This document shows positions 54,492-64,000 of a stretch of 64,000 nucleotides of DNA, piece after piece. Under the pieces are notes generated by a model. It did not search any database and was not told the origin of the DNA. It was given only the letters and a program-made list of their open reading frames with translations. Each line of letters begins with the position of its first letter. Position 1 is the stretch's first letter. Position numbers and translations under genes: made by a program. Source of the DNA: Camellia lanceoleosa (taxonomy: Eukaryota > Streptophyta > Magnoliopsida > Ericales > Theaceae); the NCBI GenBank assembly GCA_025200525.1, contig CM045761.1, forward strand, positions 202,856,321-202,920,320, read 5' to 3'.

Positions 54492-57163
54492 ATCAAAATG
54501 CAACTGAAAACCCATATAAATAAAAAATCTTAGCTACATAAATAATATCTTTATTTTAGAGACAAAAAAAAAAAAAGAAAACAAGAAAAATCAATTAAAG
54601 TGTTCAAGAAATGAGAACTACAAAAGGTATGCAATTAAGATCAAATAATAAATCAATTAAACTAGAAACAAGAAATGAGAAGTAAGTAGTGAGACCGAAT
54701 TAAGATCAAATAATAAATCAATTAAACTATATAATCCCAAACTTCAACTACTTGGTTCTCTTTAAAGTGTCTAAGAAAAGGTTTGTAAGCCAAGTACCTT
54801 TGGTAACACCGATTCATAGCAACAAGAGTTATTTAGTTTTGGGTTGGTCACTACACAAGGTTTGGCAAACCTATTGTAGCTCAACGGATACAAAATAACA
54901 TAAAAATACAAATTGTGAACTTTAACACCGAAATTGAATGTATAACAAGTGAATTGAATGTATAACAAATAAAAATACAAAATAATAAATCAATTATAAC
55001 AAGTGAATTTTTTATTTGTCCATAGGTTCACACGAATGTTAATTGACTGTGTCTGTATTGTATTTTGGGAAATTGAATGTATTTCATTGACACAGTATTT
55101 TTAACGCTGAAATACCATTGAAATACACAGTGTTGAATGTATGCCATTGAATATATTTCATTGGATGTATTTTTAACATTAAATGTATTTCAGTGGTACA
55201 CATTTGATTCTGAACAATCATATACACATTGAAATACACAATATTTTTAACACTGAAATACCATTGACAGTGTAAATTGAATGTATTTAATTGTTATTAC
55301 AGACATACAGTGAAGACTATGTTTTGTTTTGTTTCAATTTATGTCTCTGTAATTACAGATAGAGACAATGAGGTTAGTCTTCAGCCTATACAGTGTAATT
55401 ACAATAAGGTTAGTCTTCAGTAGTGTAATTACAATAAGGTTAGTCTTCAGCTTCATTGCAATTCTGGACCAGAGACAATAAGGTCAGTCTTCAAACATCA
55501 ATGTTATTACAGACATCAATGGATTCGGTTTGGGAAGTGAGGGCAAAGCAATTACAGAGACAGAGACAATGAAGACTAACATCTGGTCGCTATAGCGAGG
55601 GTCTGCCGGTGAGATGGAGGAGAAAAGCGTAACGGCTCTGGTTTGCCAAGTAGACAGAATCTATAACGGCGTCGAGAGTGTTTCCCTGTCATTGATTGCA
55701 GCGCTTTAGACTGGTCGCCACCGATATCGGGCCGGTGAAGGTGGGTTCGACGGAGAAAAAGGAATGAGTATGTTTTTGTGGGGGTGATTCCAAACCAAAA
55801 TTTGTATAGGCTCGTTTTGTCTTTGGGCGGGAAAATCAAAATGAAATTTCAATTTTTTTTTTTTTTTATGGCCATTGGATATGCAACGGCTGATCTCAGC
55901 CGTTGCAAGGAGGAGATCAAGAAGGGCTTGCAATGAGGGGATCCGGACTCGCCATAGTCATGTCATGTATCTACTAGCCACTATGAAGTTGCCACATGTT
56001 GATGTCACCTGGTGTCACACTGGGATAACTTAAAAAAATCATAATACTTGGGACCCCTACTGGGAGACCTACGAGCTCAGTAGGCAGTGATTGGCCAAAA
56101 AAAATATTTTTCCCTCTTTAATCACTAATCTTTACGTGTGTGTGTAAGTAGTAGGGGTGGGAAATAATGGGGATCTATATCATGGTTGTAAAAAAACAAT
56201 GTGTTAAAATGTATGTTATGGGACAAAAAGTAACAAAAGTGAGACTTAAAAATGTGTGTTAAGAGTTTGTTAATTTTAGAAAGTGAGTGTTGGTGCAATA
56301 GATATGTTAAATTGTGTGTTAAAGGGCGTGTTAAGAATATATATATATATATATATTTAGCAAAAGCTGCAGAAGAAGATGGTCGGACATTCGGCCGATC
56401 AACTGGACAATCAATCGATCAATTCTAATTTTTTTTTATTACATGAAGCGTCCGGATTTCTAGAAACGACCGACATCCCTATGGCACTTCCCCACGCCCC
56501 TCTCTTTCTCTAGCTAAAATGCTAGCTACAATTAACACATAAGTTAACAACTGACACTAATACATAACACTAAGACACTCCTTAACACTTCTATTATGAA
56601 GATAAAAGTGACTATGACTAGCTAAAAATTTGACCACTAATACTAACACACCCACTAACACACTTATTGTGATGCTCTTACAACTCAGCCAGTTTGAAGT
56701 TTGTCGGGGGTAATCACACCAGTCAGATGTTTAAAAAAATTAATTAATTAATTAATGAAAAAATAGAGAATTTTAATTATTAATATTTATAATTTTATTT
56801 TATTAATTTACAATTATTTTTGTTTACTGATGTGATATTTCTCTAATTTTATGTTTAATTAGAATGTGATAAAAGTATATAATAATTTTTAAACTTGTGA
56901 TGAATGAGAAAAAATATTTTTTTCTAGAGATTGGATTAAAAGATAAAAGATAAATTACAAATATACATATGTGTTTAAAATATAGATTATTTTATGTGAT
57001 TTTAAAAATTACATCCTACATCTTCAAGTTTTTAATTGTATAACAAATGACTTTTTTATCAATAAATTATAAACTCAATTAACAATTTTTAATAATATCA
57101 AAAATGTATTTTAATTGGTAATTCAAGTAATTTTATTATTATATAGAAGAATAGTTAAGAATT
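54492..57163. other. AT-rich non-coding interval, second copy
   Basis: It is nearly base-for-base the same as 9401-12086, including the ATTACAATAAGG repeats (55360-55470) and the (AT)n run near 56338-56357. Few differences are seen, mainly around 55460, 55695 and 55880-55920, in C/G-rich words. Confidence 0.8.
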
Positions 57164-57541
57164 GGGTAAATTACACTGACATCCTTTGAGTTTTGGGTTT
57201 AATACATCCCACTCCTTAACGTTTGGGAAATTATATTCTCACTCCTATGGTTAATAGTCTCATTTCACAAACCTTCTATTTATATAATAGGCAATAACTC
57301 CTGATAAAAAACAGAGAAAATTATATTGAAAAAAAAAATAAAGAAAAGGAAAGAGGAGAAAAAAAAATAAAAAAGAAGTAAAGCAAAGTAAGAAAAGAGA
57401 GAGTGTATGAATTTAATATATTTTTTATACCAATATTAATTCCGTCTACATAATTACAATGACAGGGAAGTCAGTATAATTTTTCAAACGTCAGGGGTGA
57501 TATGTATTAAATTCAAACTGGGGTGTAAGTGTAATTTACCC
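57164..57541. mobile_element. Mutator-type MITE, second copy
   Basis: This is the counterpart of 12087-12468 with the same GGGTAAATTACACTGACA start, the same right end and TTAAGAATT on both sides. It lacks four bases near 57520 (CTTCTGGGGG in copy 1). Confidence 0.85.
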
Positions 57542-58108
57542 TTAAGAATTTTATTTATTTTTGTCAATTTTTGGGGATATATTTTTGAGTACCAACACGT
57601 AGCAAGGTGGACGACGTGTCACCAAAATGCCACGTGTCTCGGTCATGACGCCGAGGTTATCTCATGAGACTGAGGTTACCTCGAGATATCGGAATCCAAG
57701 GTAAGCGAATAAGGGACAAGAGTCCTAGAATGAGGAAGACTTTAGATGGATAAGGATAATGTTCTTAGGAGTCTATCCTTATCTCTTGAGGAGTCCAAAG
57801 TAATCGAATGGGAGTCCATAGAAGTCAGTCTATAGGGACTAGGATTGAGTTAACTATAAAAGAGAGGTACCCTGCGGGTCTAAGGTACACAATTTATATC
57901 CTTAATAAAGGAGTTTGCACTATTGATTATCCGTGAGAGATATAATCGACTTGATTGTCGAGTGCCCTAGGTAGAAACCACCGCCGAATCTTCTTTCAAG
58001 GCAGTCGACAGTGTTATCTATTTTGCAAGTGCTCTCCCAATCGAATACTAAGTTAGCAGGGTCGATTTTCACCACAATTTGCCGCTCTGTGGAAAAAAAG
58101 TAGAATAG

Positions 58109-59820
58109 ATGGCCAGTAACGGACAGAAGGAAAAGATTGGGGACGACACTCCTGTTGGGAGTGGGAGACCTATTGACCTTGATGTCGAAGGAGATAGGTC
58201 CAATGTAGAAACTCATGAGCAAACTCACGGAGTAAAAGACGTCGGCCAGACTAGCGACGTACCAAAGAAACCAGATCGAAGTGGCTACTACAACGAAGAC
58301 GACCTCCAGGTATGGAAGGATAGATGCCTGCGAAGGGATGAAGAAGTAAAAGAGATGGCAAACAAATTGGCAGACCTGCAGTTGATCGTCAATTTCATGG
58401 TGCAAAATAACGTCATGCAGCCACCGTTCCCGCTGCAGGACACGCCGATTCCAGCGGCCAATGCCCAAAAGGGAGGGCAGAAAACAATCCCCGTAGCCCC
58501 TCAGCACAACGGAAGCGAAAGACACTCTCACCGACCTTCCAGGGAAGTCGGATGAAGGGAGTCAAGAAGAGAAGAATCACGGAGGACGCATCACACAAAG
58601 GAGACAAACCCTAAAGGACATCAGCATGTTCAGGGGCAGGCGCTATGCTTCGACACAACTCATAGAGAGGGGTCGAAGAGGACTCACCACGAAGCTGAAA
58701 ATAGTGCATCAAAAAGACTAAAAGCAGGAGATAGCCGAGCTCTTGGGAGGACAAAAGAGGACTTAAGAGATTACCTCAAGAGGAAGCAACAGAATGCCGA
58801 CGCCGAGGTAACCTCCCCAGATAAGCCGAGGACACCATTCTCAGTGGAATTGGACAAGTTTGGTAGGCGAAGAGATTCAAGATGCCGAGGTTTCAAATAT
58901 ACGATGGTAAGTCGGACCTAACTTCCACGCCGTCATTATATTTGAACTCAATGGCATTGTATAGGGAACGAGCCGTTGTTTCTGAAAGTGTTCCCCATCC
59001 TTCGGGAGATTGCATCGATTGGTTCCACAAACTACCAAAGGGAATCGTGAAGACTTAGGAAGGCCTAGCCGCGATGTTCGTGGCCGTGTTAAATGACAAA
59101 CAAAAGCTGCAGCCCATTAAGGTGGACGATTAATGGCTTTGAAGATCAGTAAGGATGAAGGCCTTAGGGCCTATGCAAAAAGGTACTATGAGGTATTCAA
59201 CCGAATACCAAAGTGTAATTAAGAAGTGGCAGTCGTGTCATTCAAGAACGTCCTAAAAGACAACTGTCCACTACGAAAGTCTTTGGCAAAGACTTTGCCA
59301 AAAAGCATGGAAGAGCTCATGGCGAGAATCGAGAAGTATGCTAGGGCTGAGGAAGATACGTGTGACTAAGGAGATAAAGCAAGAGAAAGGAAATGGCTGT
59401 CAGCGGCAAGTCGAGGTAACAACGGATCGAAGCAAGAAACAGAATCGAGGGTCATACAGCAAGGATAACGTGTTCAATCCCACCACAAAATCCTAGAACA
59501 AATTCGGAATCAACCCTATTTCAGAGCGCCAGAGAGGACTCCAGGAGAGTTCATGGGAATAAACATTGGCAGGCATTGTGCCTACCACAATGAAGATGGG
59601 CATACAACTCGGGTTGTAGAGTGAAAACACACTTGAAGACGTGAGACAAGGACATCCGAGAGACCTTGTCAAGAGACCAGACAAGAGAAGAACAGTAAGA
59701 TTGCCCCAGCGCCAAAGCCCGCCTCCCCTCAAGACAAGAACCTCAAAAGGGAGGACCTCGGGTAGTCAATGCGATTCACTCGAAGGTCAATGATAATGAA
59801 ATCAGGGGAGAGACCCAAAA
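58109..59820 (+). pseudogene. gypsy gag, copy 2
   Basis: Start ATG is at 58109. The first ORF stays open to 58555 and includes a Pro/Gln-rich linker (MQPPFPLQDTPIPAANAQ) that is scrambled in copy 1. The capsid region (58850-59730) is broken by numerous one- and two-base indels where copy 1 is open. The two copies are therefore complementary: each is clean where the other is noisy. Confidence 0.82.
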
Positions 59821-59821
59821 G

Positions 59822-60277
59822 GTGAAGCACCTGCAACATGTCTACCAAGTCGGGGAGAAGAGACATTGGGCAGAAGAGTACCAGGGACCAATGATAACCT
59901 TTACTGAAGCTGACCTAGAAATGGTCCAACATTCGCATAACTATGCCTTGGTAGTATTCCTTCAGGTTGGGGAGTGCCAAGTAAAACGCATCCTGATTGA
60001 CCAAGGCAGCTCTTGCGACATCATGTACGTTCGATGTTACAAGGAGCTCGGCCTTCATCCAGACGATATGGAGCAATCCAATAGCCCAATGGTCAGGTTC
60101 AATGGAACGCCGACATGGCCACTAGGAACAACCAGCTTGGAGGTGCAGGCAGGCACCAGGAGGATAACAACAGAATTCACCATCATCGACACACCCTCCC
60201 CTTACAACATCATCTTGGGAAGACCATGGTTGTATGCGATGGGGACAGTTCCCTCAACATTCCATCAACTATTGTGA
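59822..60277 (+). pseudogene. gypsy protease, copy 2 (open frame)
   Basis: A 151-aa open frame has the ILIDQGSSCDIMY catalytic block, then TTEFTIIDTPSPYNIILGRPW, the full retropepsin C-terminal part that is out of frame in copy 1. The pol downstream is broken, so the element as a whole is still non-functional as written. Confidence 0.85.
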
Positions 60278-60659
60278 TTCTCAACAAAGCATGGGATAGA
60301 GGAAGTCAGGGGCGATCAGCTGCAGGCAAAGAATTGCTCCATGGCAGCAAGGAAATCTATATGTAGCATACGAGAGCCAGAAAATGCATAAATTGAAGAT
60401 GAAGACATGGAAGTCCTAGAGACATCGGCAAAGAGCCAGCCGAGAAGAGCGAAGAGGCACTGAAGAAAATCCTCGTCCAGGATGGGGATAAAGAACGCTT
60501 CTTTCTTCTTCGCTTAGCCAAGAAGAGAAAGAGAGTTGGAAGCCTTTTGAGAGCAAATATTGAGGTGTTTGCTTGGGCACCTTTAAATGCCCGCATTGAC
60601 CCCAGGTCACTTGCCAAATCAATGTTGACAGTCGGCCAAACCGTAATTCAACGAGCCGT

Positions 60660-61317
60660 AAAACCGACGCTGATGCACATCAAAGCGATGAGGAAGAAGT
60701 AGACAAACACGGAGGCAGGCCATTAGAGAAGTTCACTACCCAACATGGCTATCTACAAAGGTGGTAAAGAAAAAGAACGGTAAATGGAGGGTCTGTAGAC
60801 TTTACTAATTTTAACAAAGCCTATCCCAAAGACTTTTCCTCTACCCAAGATTGACCAAATAGTAGATGCTACTTCAAAGCATGGAAGAATGAGCTTCTAG
60901 ATGCCTCTGTGGGTACCACTAGATAGCCATGTACCCCCAGACGAAGAGAAAACCGCATTCATCACCCCAAAGGCCTATCTTTACTGAGAATAATGTCTTC
61001 GGATTGAAAACGCAGAGCAACTTACCAAAGGTTAGTAACCAAAATGTTCAAACACCTAATTGGCGAAGTAAAAGTCTACATCGACATTTACATGGTCGTT
61101 AAGACCAAGGAGCACGAGGGTCATCTCTGCCGATCTAAAAGCTTTTGAAATCCTGAACATATCACCCAACTCAATGCATCAAGTGTGCATTTGGAGTTGA
61201 TCCGTAAGTTTTTAGGATACCCGGTGACTGTGAAGAGGCATCGAGGCTACAGATCGTATCAAGGCCATCCTAGAGTCAAGAGCCCGACATCGGCAAAAAC
61301 AGTGATGCTAATCGAAG
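60660..61317 (+). pseudogene. gypsy reverse transcriptase, copy 2, first part
   Basis: This is the counterpart of 15640-16307. YIDDM-region DNA (GTCTACATCGACA) has a 5-bp TTTAC insertion before ATGGTCG. Multiple further indels leave no long frame. Confidence 0.75.
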
Positions 61318-62139
61318 TAGGGGTGTGCAGTGGGTTTGCGGTTTGAGAGAAAAATAAAAACCGTATGGCGAGTGGCGGATTGATAAAAGTGTTACTAGAA
61401 TTTGCCATTTTCCTTATCAAAAACCGGTGGTTCAGTTGGTAAATAATGGCGAATTTGCCTTGGCAGTTCGAACGGATTGGCGGTTTATAAAAAATATAAT
61501 TCAAATTACAAAACTTAAATCAAAGAGTAAAAAAAAAGACGAGAGATACCGTGATGTTAAGCATCTTGCGAAGCTTTCTTCTGATGCAGCAAGTGTGGCA
61601 ACAACATGATAATATCAACGACTATGTCATCAGTTCATTACAAGCATCTATGGAAGCTACAATGATCAAATACAATACATAAAATTAATATCATTCAGGG
61701 TTTACAATATATTGAAAATGTTTACTGTTGAAAAGTATTTAGATTGAAAAGTGAGCTGATGCAAGTTTGCAACATGGCCAGAAAAAAAAATAAATAAATA
61801 AATAAATAAAATAATTGAAAAATGAATTGGAATCTAACTTTATTTTGGTTTACTAACATCTTGAATTCCCCTCGAGCAGTAATGTAATACTATATTCTAA
61901 GGTATAGAACAACAAGCAAACTTACGTAAAAAAGAATTTTTAGAATCTTATAAAACGTGATTTAATAGTGGTGCGGGTCGGTGTGGTTTGGAAGAAAAAT
62001 AGAAATCGGTGGATTAGTAAAAGTGTCACTAGAATTTGCCATTTTTCTTACCAAAAACCGGCGGTTCGATTGACAAATAATAACGAATTTGCCTTAGCGG
62101 TGCGGCTCTTCAATGGCTTTAAAGATATGCATATCCTCA
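61318..62139. mobile_element. non-autonomous hAT element, copy 2
   Basis: This is the counterpart of 16308-17137 at the same site, starting TAGGGGTGTGCAG. The target duplication reads ATCGAAG on both sides (61311-61317 and 62140-62146), while copy 1 has ACTGGAAG on both sides. The right end is altered (CATATCCTCA instead of CACATCCCTA). Confidence 0.85.
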
Positions 62140-62146
62140 ATCGAAG

Positions 62147-63190
62147 GGCAGAGTTCTAACAGGTTCATAAGCAAGCTCGCAAGTGCAAACCTTTTCAACT
62201 TAGTGAAGAAAGCCAGACTTTCTTTGGACAGAAGAGTGCGAAGAAGCATTAGCCGATTCAAGAAGTACTCACCACGCCCATTTCTTTGAATCGTAACCCG
62301 GAGGAGTTGTTCTGACTTGGCGGTTTGAACATGCGATAAGTACAGTACTAATCTGAGGAGGAAAAGATGAGCAAAGGGTCACATTATGTAAGCAAAACCC
62401 CAGCCGATGCGTAAACAAGGTATCTACCCTTAGAGAAATTGATCGGCTTTAGTAATGGCTTCAAAGAAGTTGAACCATTACTTCGTGCCCATAAAATTGT
62501 GGTAATCGACAAACATCCATCAAGTCCCTATTGCAAAGGGAGACTTAACAGAAGAATAGCCGGATAGGGTCACCCTAGGCCAAGATGATTTGGAGTACAG
62601 TGCCCGTCAAAGAATCAAAGGCCGTGTTTTGGCGATTTCGTGGCGAAGTTCACGCTAATCCATCGAACATCGTGCTCATTGAGCCAAGATAAACGATGTC
62701 CAAACAAGCAAGGAGAAGCCCGCCAAAAACAAAAGAACAAAGGAAAGAGGACAAACTCAGACCTGCAAGATCTACATCGGGCGACTTTTCGATTGTTTGT
62801 TGATGGGAGTTCAAACCAACAATGGCCAGGCGAGAGTAATCGATATCCCCAGATGGGCAGGTACAAGAACAATCGATTCGTTTAGGGTTCAAGGCCTCAA
62901 ACAATGAAGCAGAATACGAAGCACTTATTGCAAGACTAAAACTGGCAACAGCAGTACAAGCAGATGAGGTAATAGTTTTTTGTGATTCAAAACTGATAGT
63001 CAATCAGGCAACAGGAGAATATGCAATTGAGATGAAAGAATGCTGATATGCAAAGGAGGTCATCAGGTTGGCGGCCTTATTCCAGAATTGCCGACTACTC
63101 CAGGTAAACAGAGATGATAACAGCCACGCCGATGCGTTGGCCAACCTAGCTAGTGCAATACAACCTAGAAAAGTAAGGACAATAATGATT
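62147..63190 (+). pseudogene. gypsy RNase H domains, copy 2
   Basis: This is the counterpart of 17146-18180. The first RNase H is heavily broken. The second has LFVDGSSNQQW, where this copy has no stop directly after QQ, then a shift, and the [19 protein letters not shown] stretch is identical to copy 1. Confidence 0.78.
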
Positions 63191-63419
63191 GACTACTTGT
63201 CGGGCCCGAGCATTGAACCAATAACCACAGAGCGTGAAGCAATGTACGTAAACATGGGACCAAGCTGGAGGGACGCAATTATTATGCCTAAAGAAGGACA
63301 AACTACGGATGACCGCATGAGGCACACAAGATCAGATTGAAGTCGGCAAGATTCAGTTTGACAGCAGAAGGACATCTCTACAGAAGGTCCTTCACTTAAC
63401 CCCTTTTAAGGTACGTATA

Positions 63420-64000
63420 CCCTTTACAAGTCGAAGATTTTTTATATGAAATACATGAAGGAATTTGTGGAAGCCACTGGGTAGATCATCACCATAGGCC
63501 ATCACCAGGTATTGGTGGCCTTACATGCGAAGATGCGAAGCCTATGTAAAGAAGTGTGAATAATGCCAAAGGTTTACACCTCGATACACTAGCCAAGAGA
63601 CTGAACCTCAGATTCAGATCCTTGGCCATTTACCCAATGGGGCATGGATCTCGTCAGCAATCGCCCCTACAACTGGACAAAGGAAGTACTTCTTTGGTAG
63701 CAATGACATTACTTCACTAAATAGATAGAAGCTGAACCTCTTGCCAGGATCCGAGATGTGGACGTGAAGAACTTCATTTGGAAGAACATTATCACCAGGT
63801 TTGGGATTCCAAGAGCAATTGTTGCAGACAATGGAACTCAATTTGACAGTAAGCTAATCAAAAACTTCATGCAAAATTCAAGATCAAGAACTACTTTTCA
63901 ACCCCAAGCTTTCCACAAAGTAATGGATAAGGTACATCCAACAAAGTAATTCTAGATGGGATAAAGAAGAGGTCGCAAGCAAAAGGAAAGTGGGTATTTA
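63420..64000 (+). pseudogene. gypsy integrase, copy 2, partial
   Basis: The zinc-finger region is eroded (63470-63600). The core has DVKNFIWKNIITRFGIPRAIVADNGTQFDS, keeping the catalytic Asp that is Asn in copy 1. The window ends before the C-terminal module. The last bases (GTGGGTATTTA) leave the match to copy 1. Confidence 0.8.

Larger units (their letters stand above)
49246..64000. repeat. second copy of 4328 to about 19035, in the same order and orientation
   Basis: Part of a solo LTR, the FAR1-like core, the second solo LTR with its minisatellite, the FAR1 DNA-binding part, the Mutator MITE, the gypsy element and its nested hAT all recur in the same order, offset by about 45 kb. AT-rich stretches (54540-57560) are nearly identical to 9430-12495. 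CG/CAG/CTG-rich stretches are full of 1-5 bp indels. The window ends inside the copy. It may be a true tandem duplication, or an allelic or duplicate contig that was not collapsed. Confidence 0.95.
57572..64000 (+). mobile_element. Ty3-gypsy element, copy 2, right end beyond window
   Basis: It holds the 5' LTR (57572-58076), PBS (damaged: TTTGCCGCTCTGTGG), gag, protease, RT, nested hAT, RNase H and part of integrase, then the window stops. It is the counterpart of 12500 to about 19035, including the identical hAT insertion point. Long clean blocks (58109-58420, 59760-60420, 62850-63290) alternate with blocks dense in indels. Confidence 0.92.

Overview
This is a transposable-element-rich stretch of a plant nuclear genome, most likely a eudicot. 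The evidence is the AT-rich intergenic DNA, one intron-rich WD40 host gene, FAR1-type and PIF/Harbinger transposase relatives, a Tat/Ogre-like Ty3-gypsy element, and CACTA, hAT and Mutator-type non-autonomous elements. Nothing in the sequence identifies the species.

Layout. (1) 1-9400: AT-rich repeats, then a FAR1/MULE-transposase-like pseudogene on the minus strand. It is split by a CACTA element (1675-2838) and two solo LTRs of one family (3118-5489, 6374-8913). Each insertion has an exact target-site duplication, and removing it rejoins the coding frame. (2) 9401-12499: AT-rich non-coding DNA with a Mutator-type MITE (12087-12468). (3) 12500-24156: a complete but decayed Ty3-gypsy element with LTRs, PBS, gag-pro-RT-RH-aRH-INT, a 59-bp tandem array, an intron-containing antisense gene and a PPT. 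A hAT element sits in the pol region. (4) 25833-34900: a decayed PIF/Harbinger transposase gene interrupted by a third solo LTR of the same family, a Myb/SANT-like ORF1-type gene interrupted by a different LTR, and a small GRF zinc-finger gene, all on the minus strand. (5) 34901-40181: AT-rich DNA with two MITEs and one possible orphan exon. (6) 40182-48485: the clearest host gene, a 13-exon EIPR1/TSSC1-like WD40 protein on the minus strand. (7) 49146-49245: exactly 100 N. (8) 49246-64000: a second copy of 4328 to about 19035, with the same nested insertions.

The most informative result is the relation between the two copies. AT-rich blocks are almost identical. CG/CAG/CTG-rich TE blocks differ by clusters of small indels with a recurring signature (ACTG read as AATCG or ATCG). 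Both copies of the hAT target-site duplication carry the same change. The same kind of small indel breaks the frame of the EIPR1 exons although their splice sites are intact. I infer that uncorrected long-read consensus error, probably linked to cytosine methylation, and an uncollapsed duplicate contig beside the gap explain much of the apparent decay. I found no CRISPR, operon, tRNA or rRNA, and no clearly new functional system. The best biological leads are the antisense gene of the gypsy element and the palindrome-rich LTR family found in transposase-derived exons.
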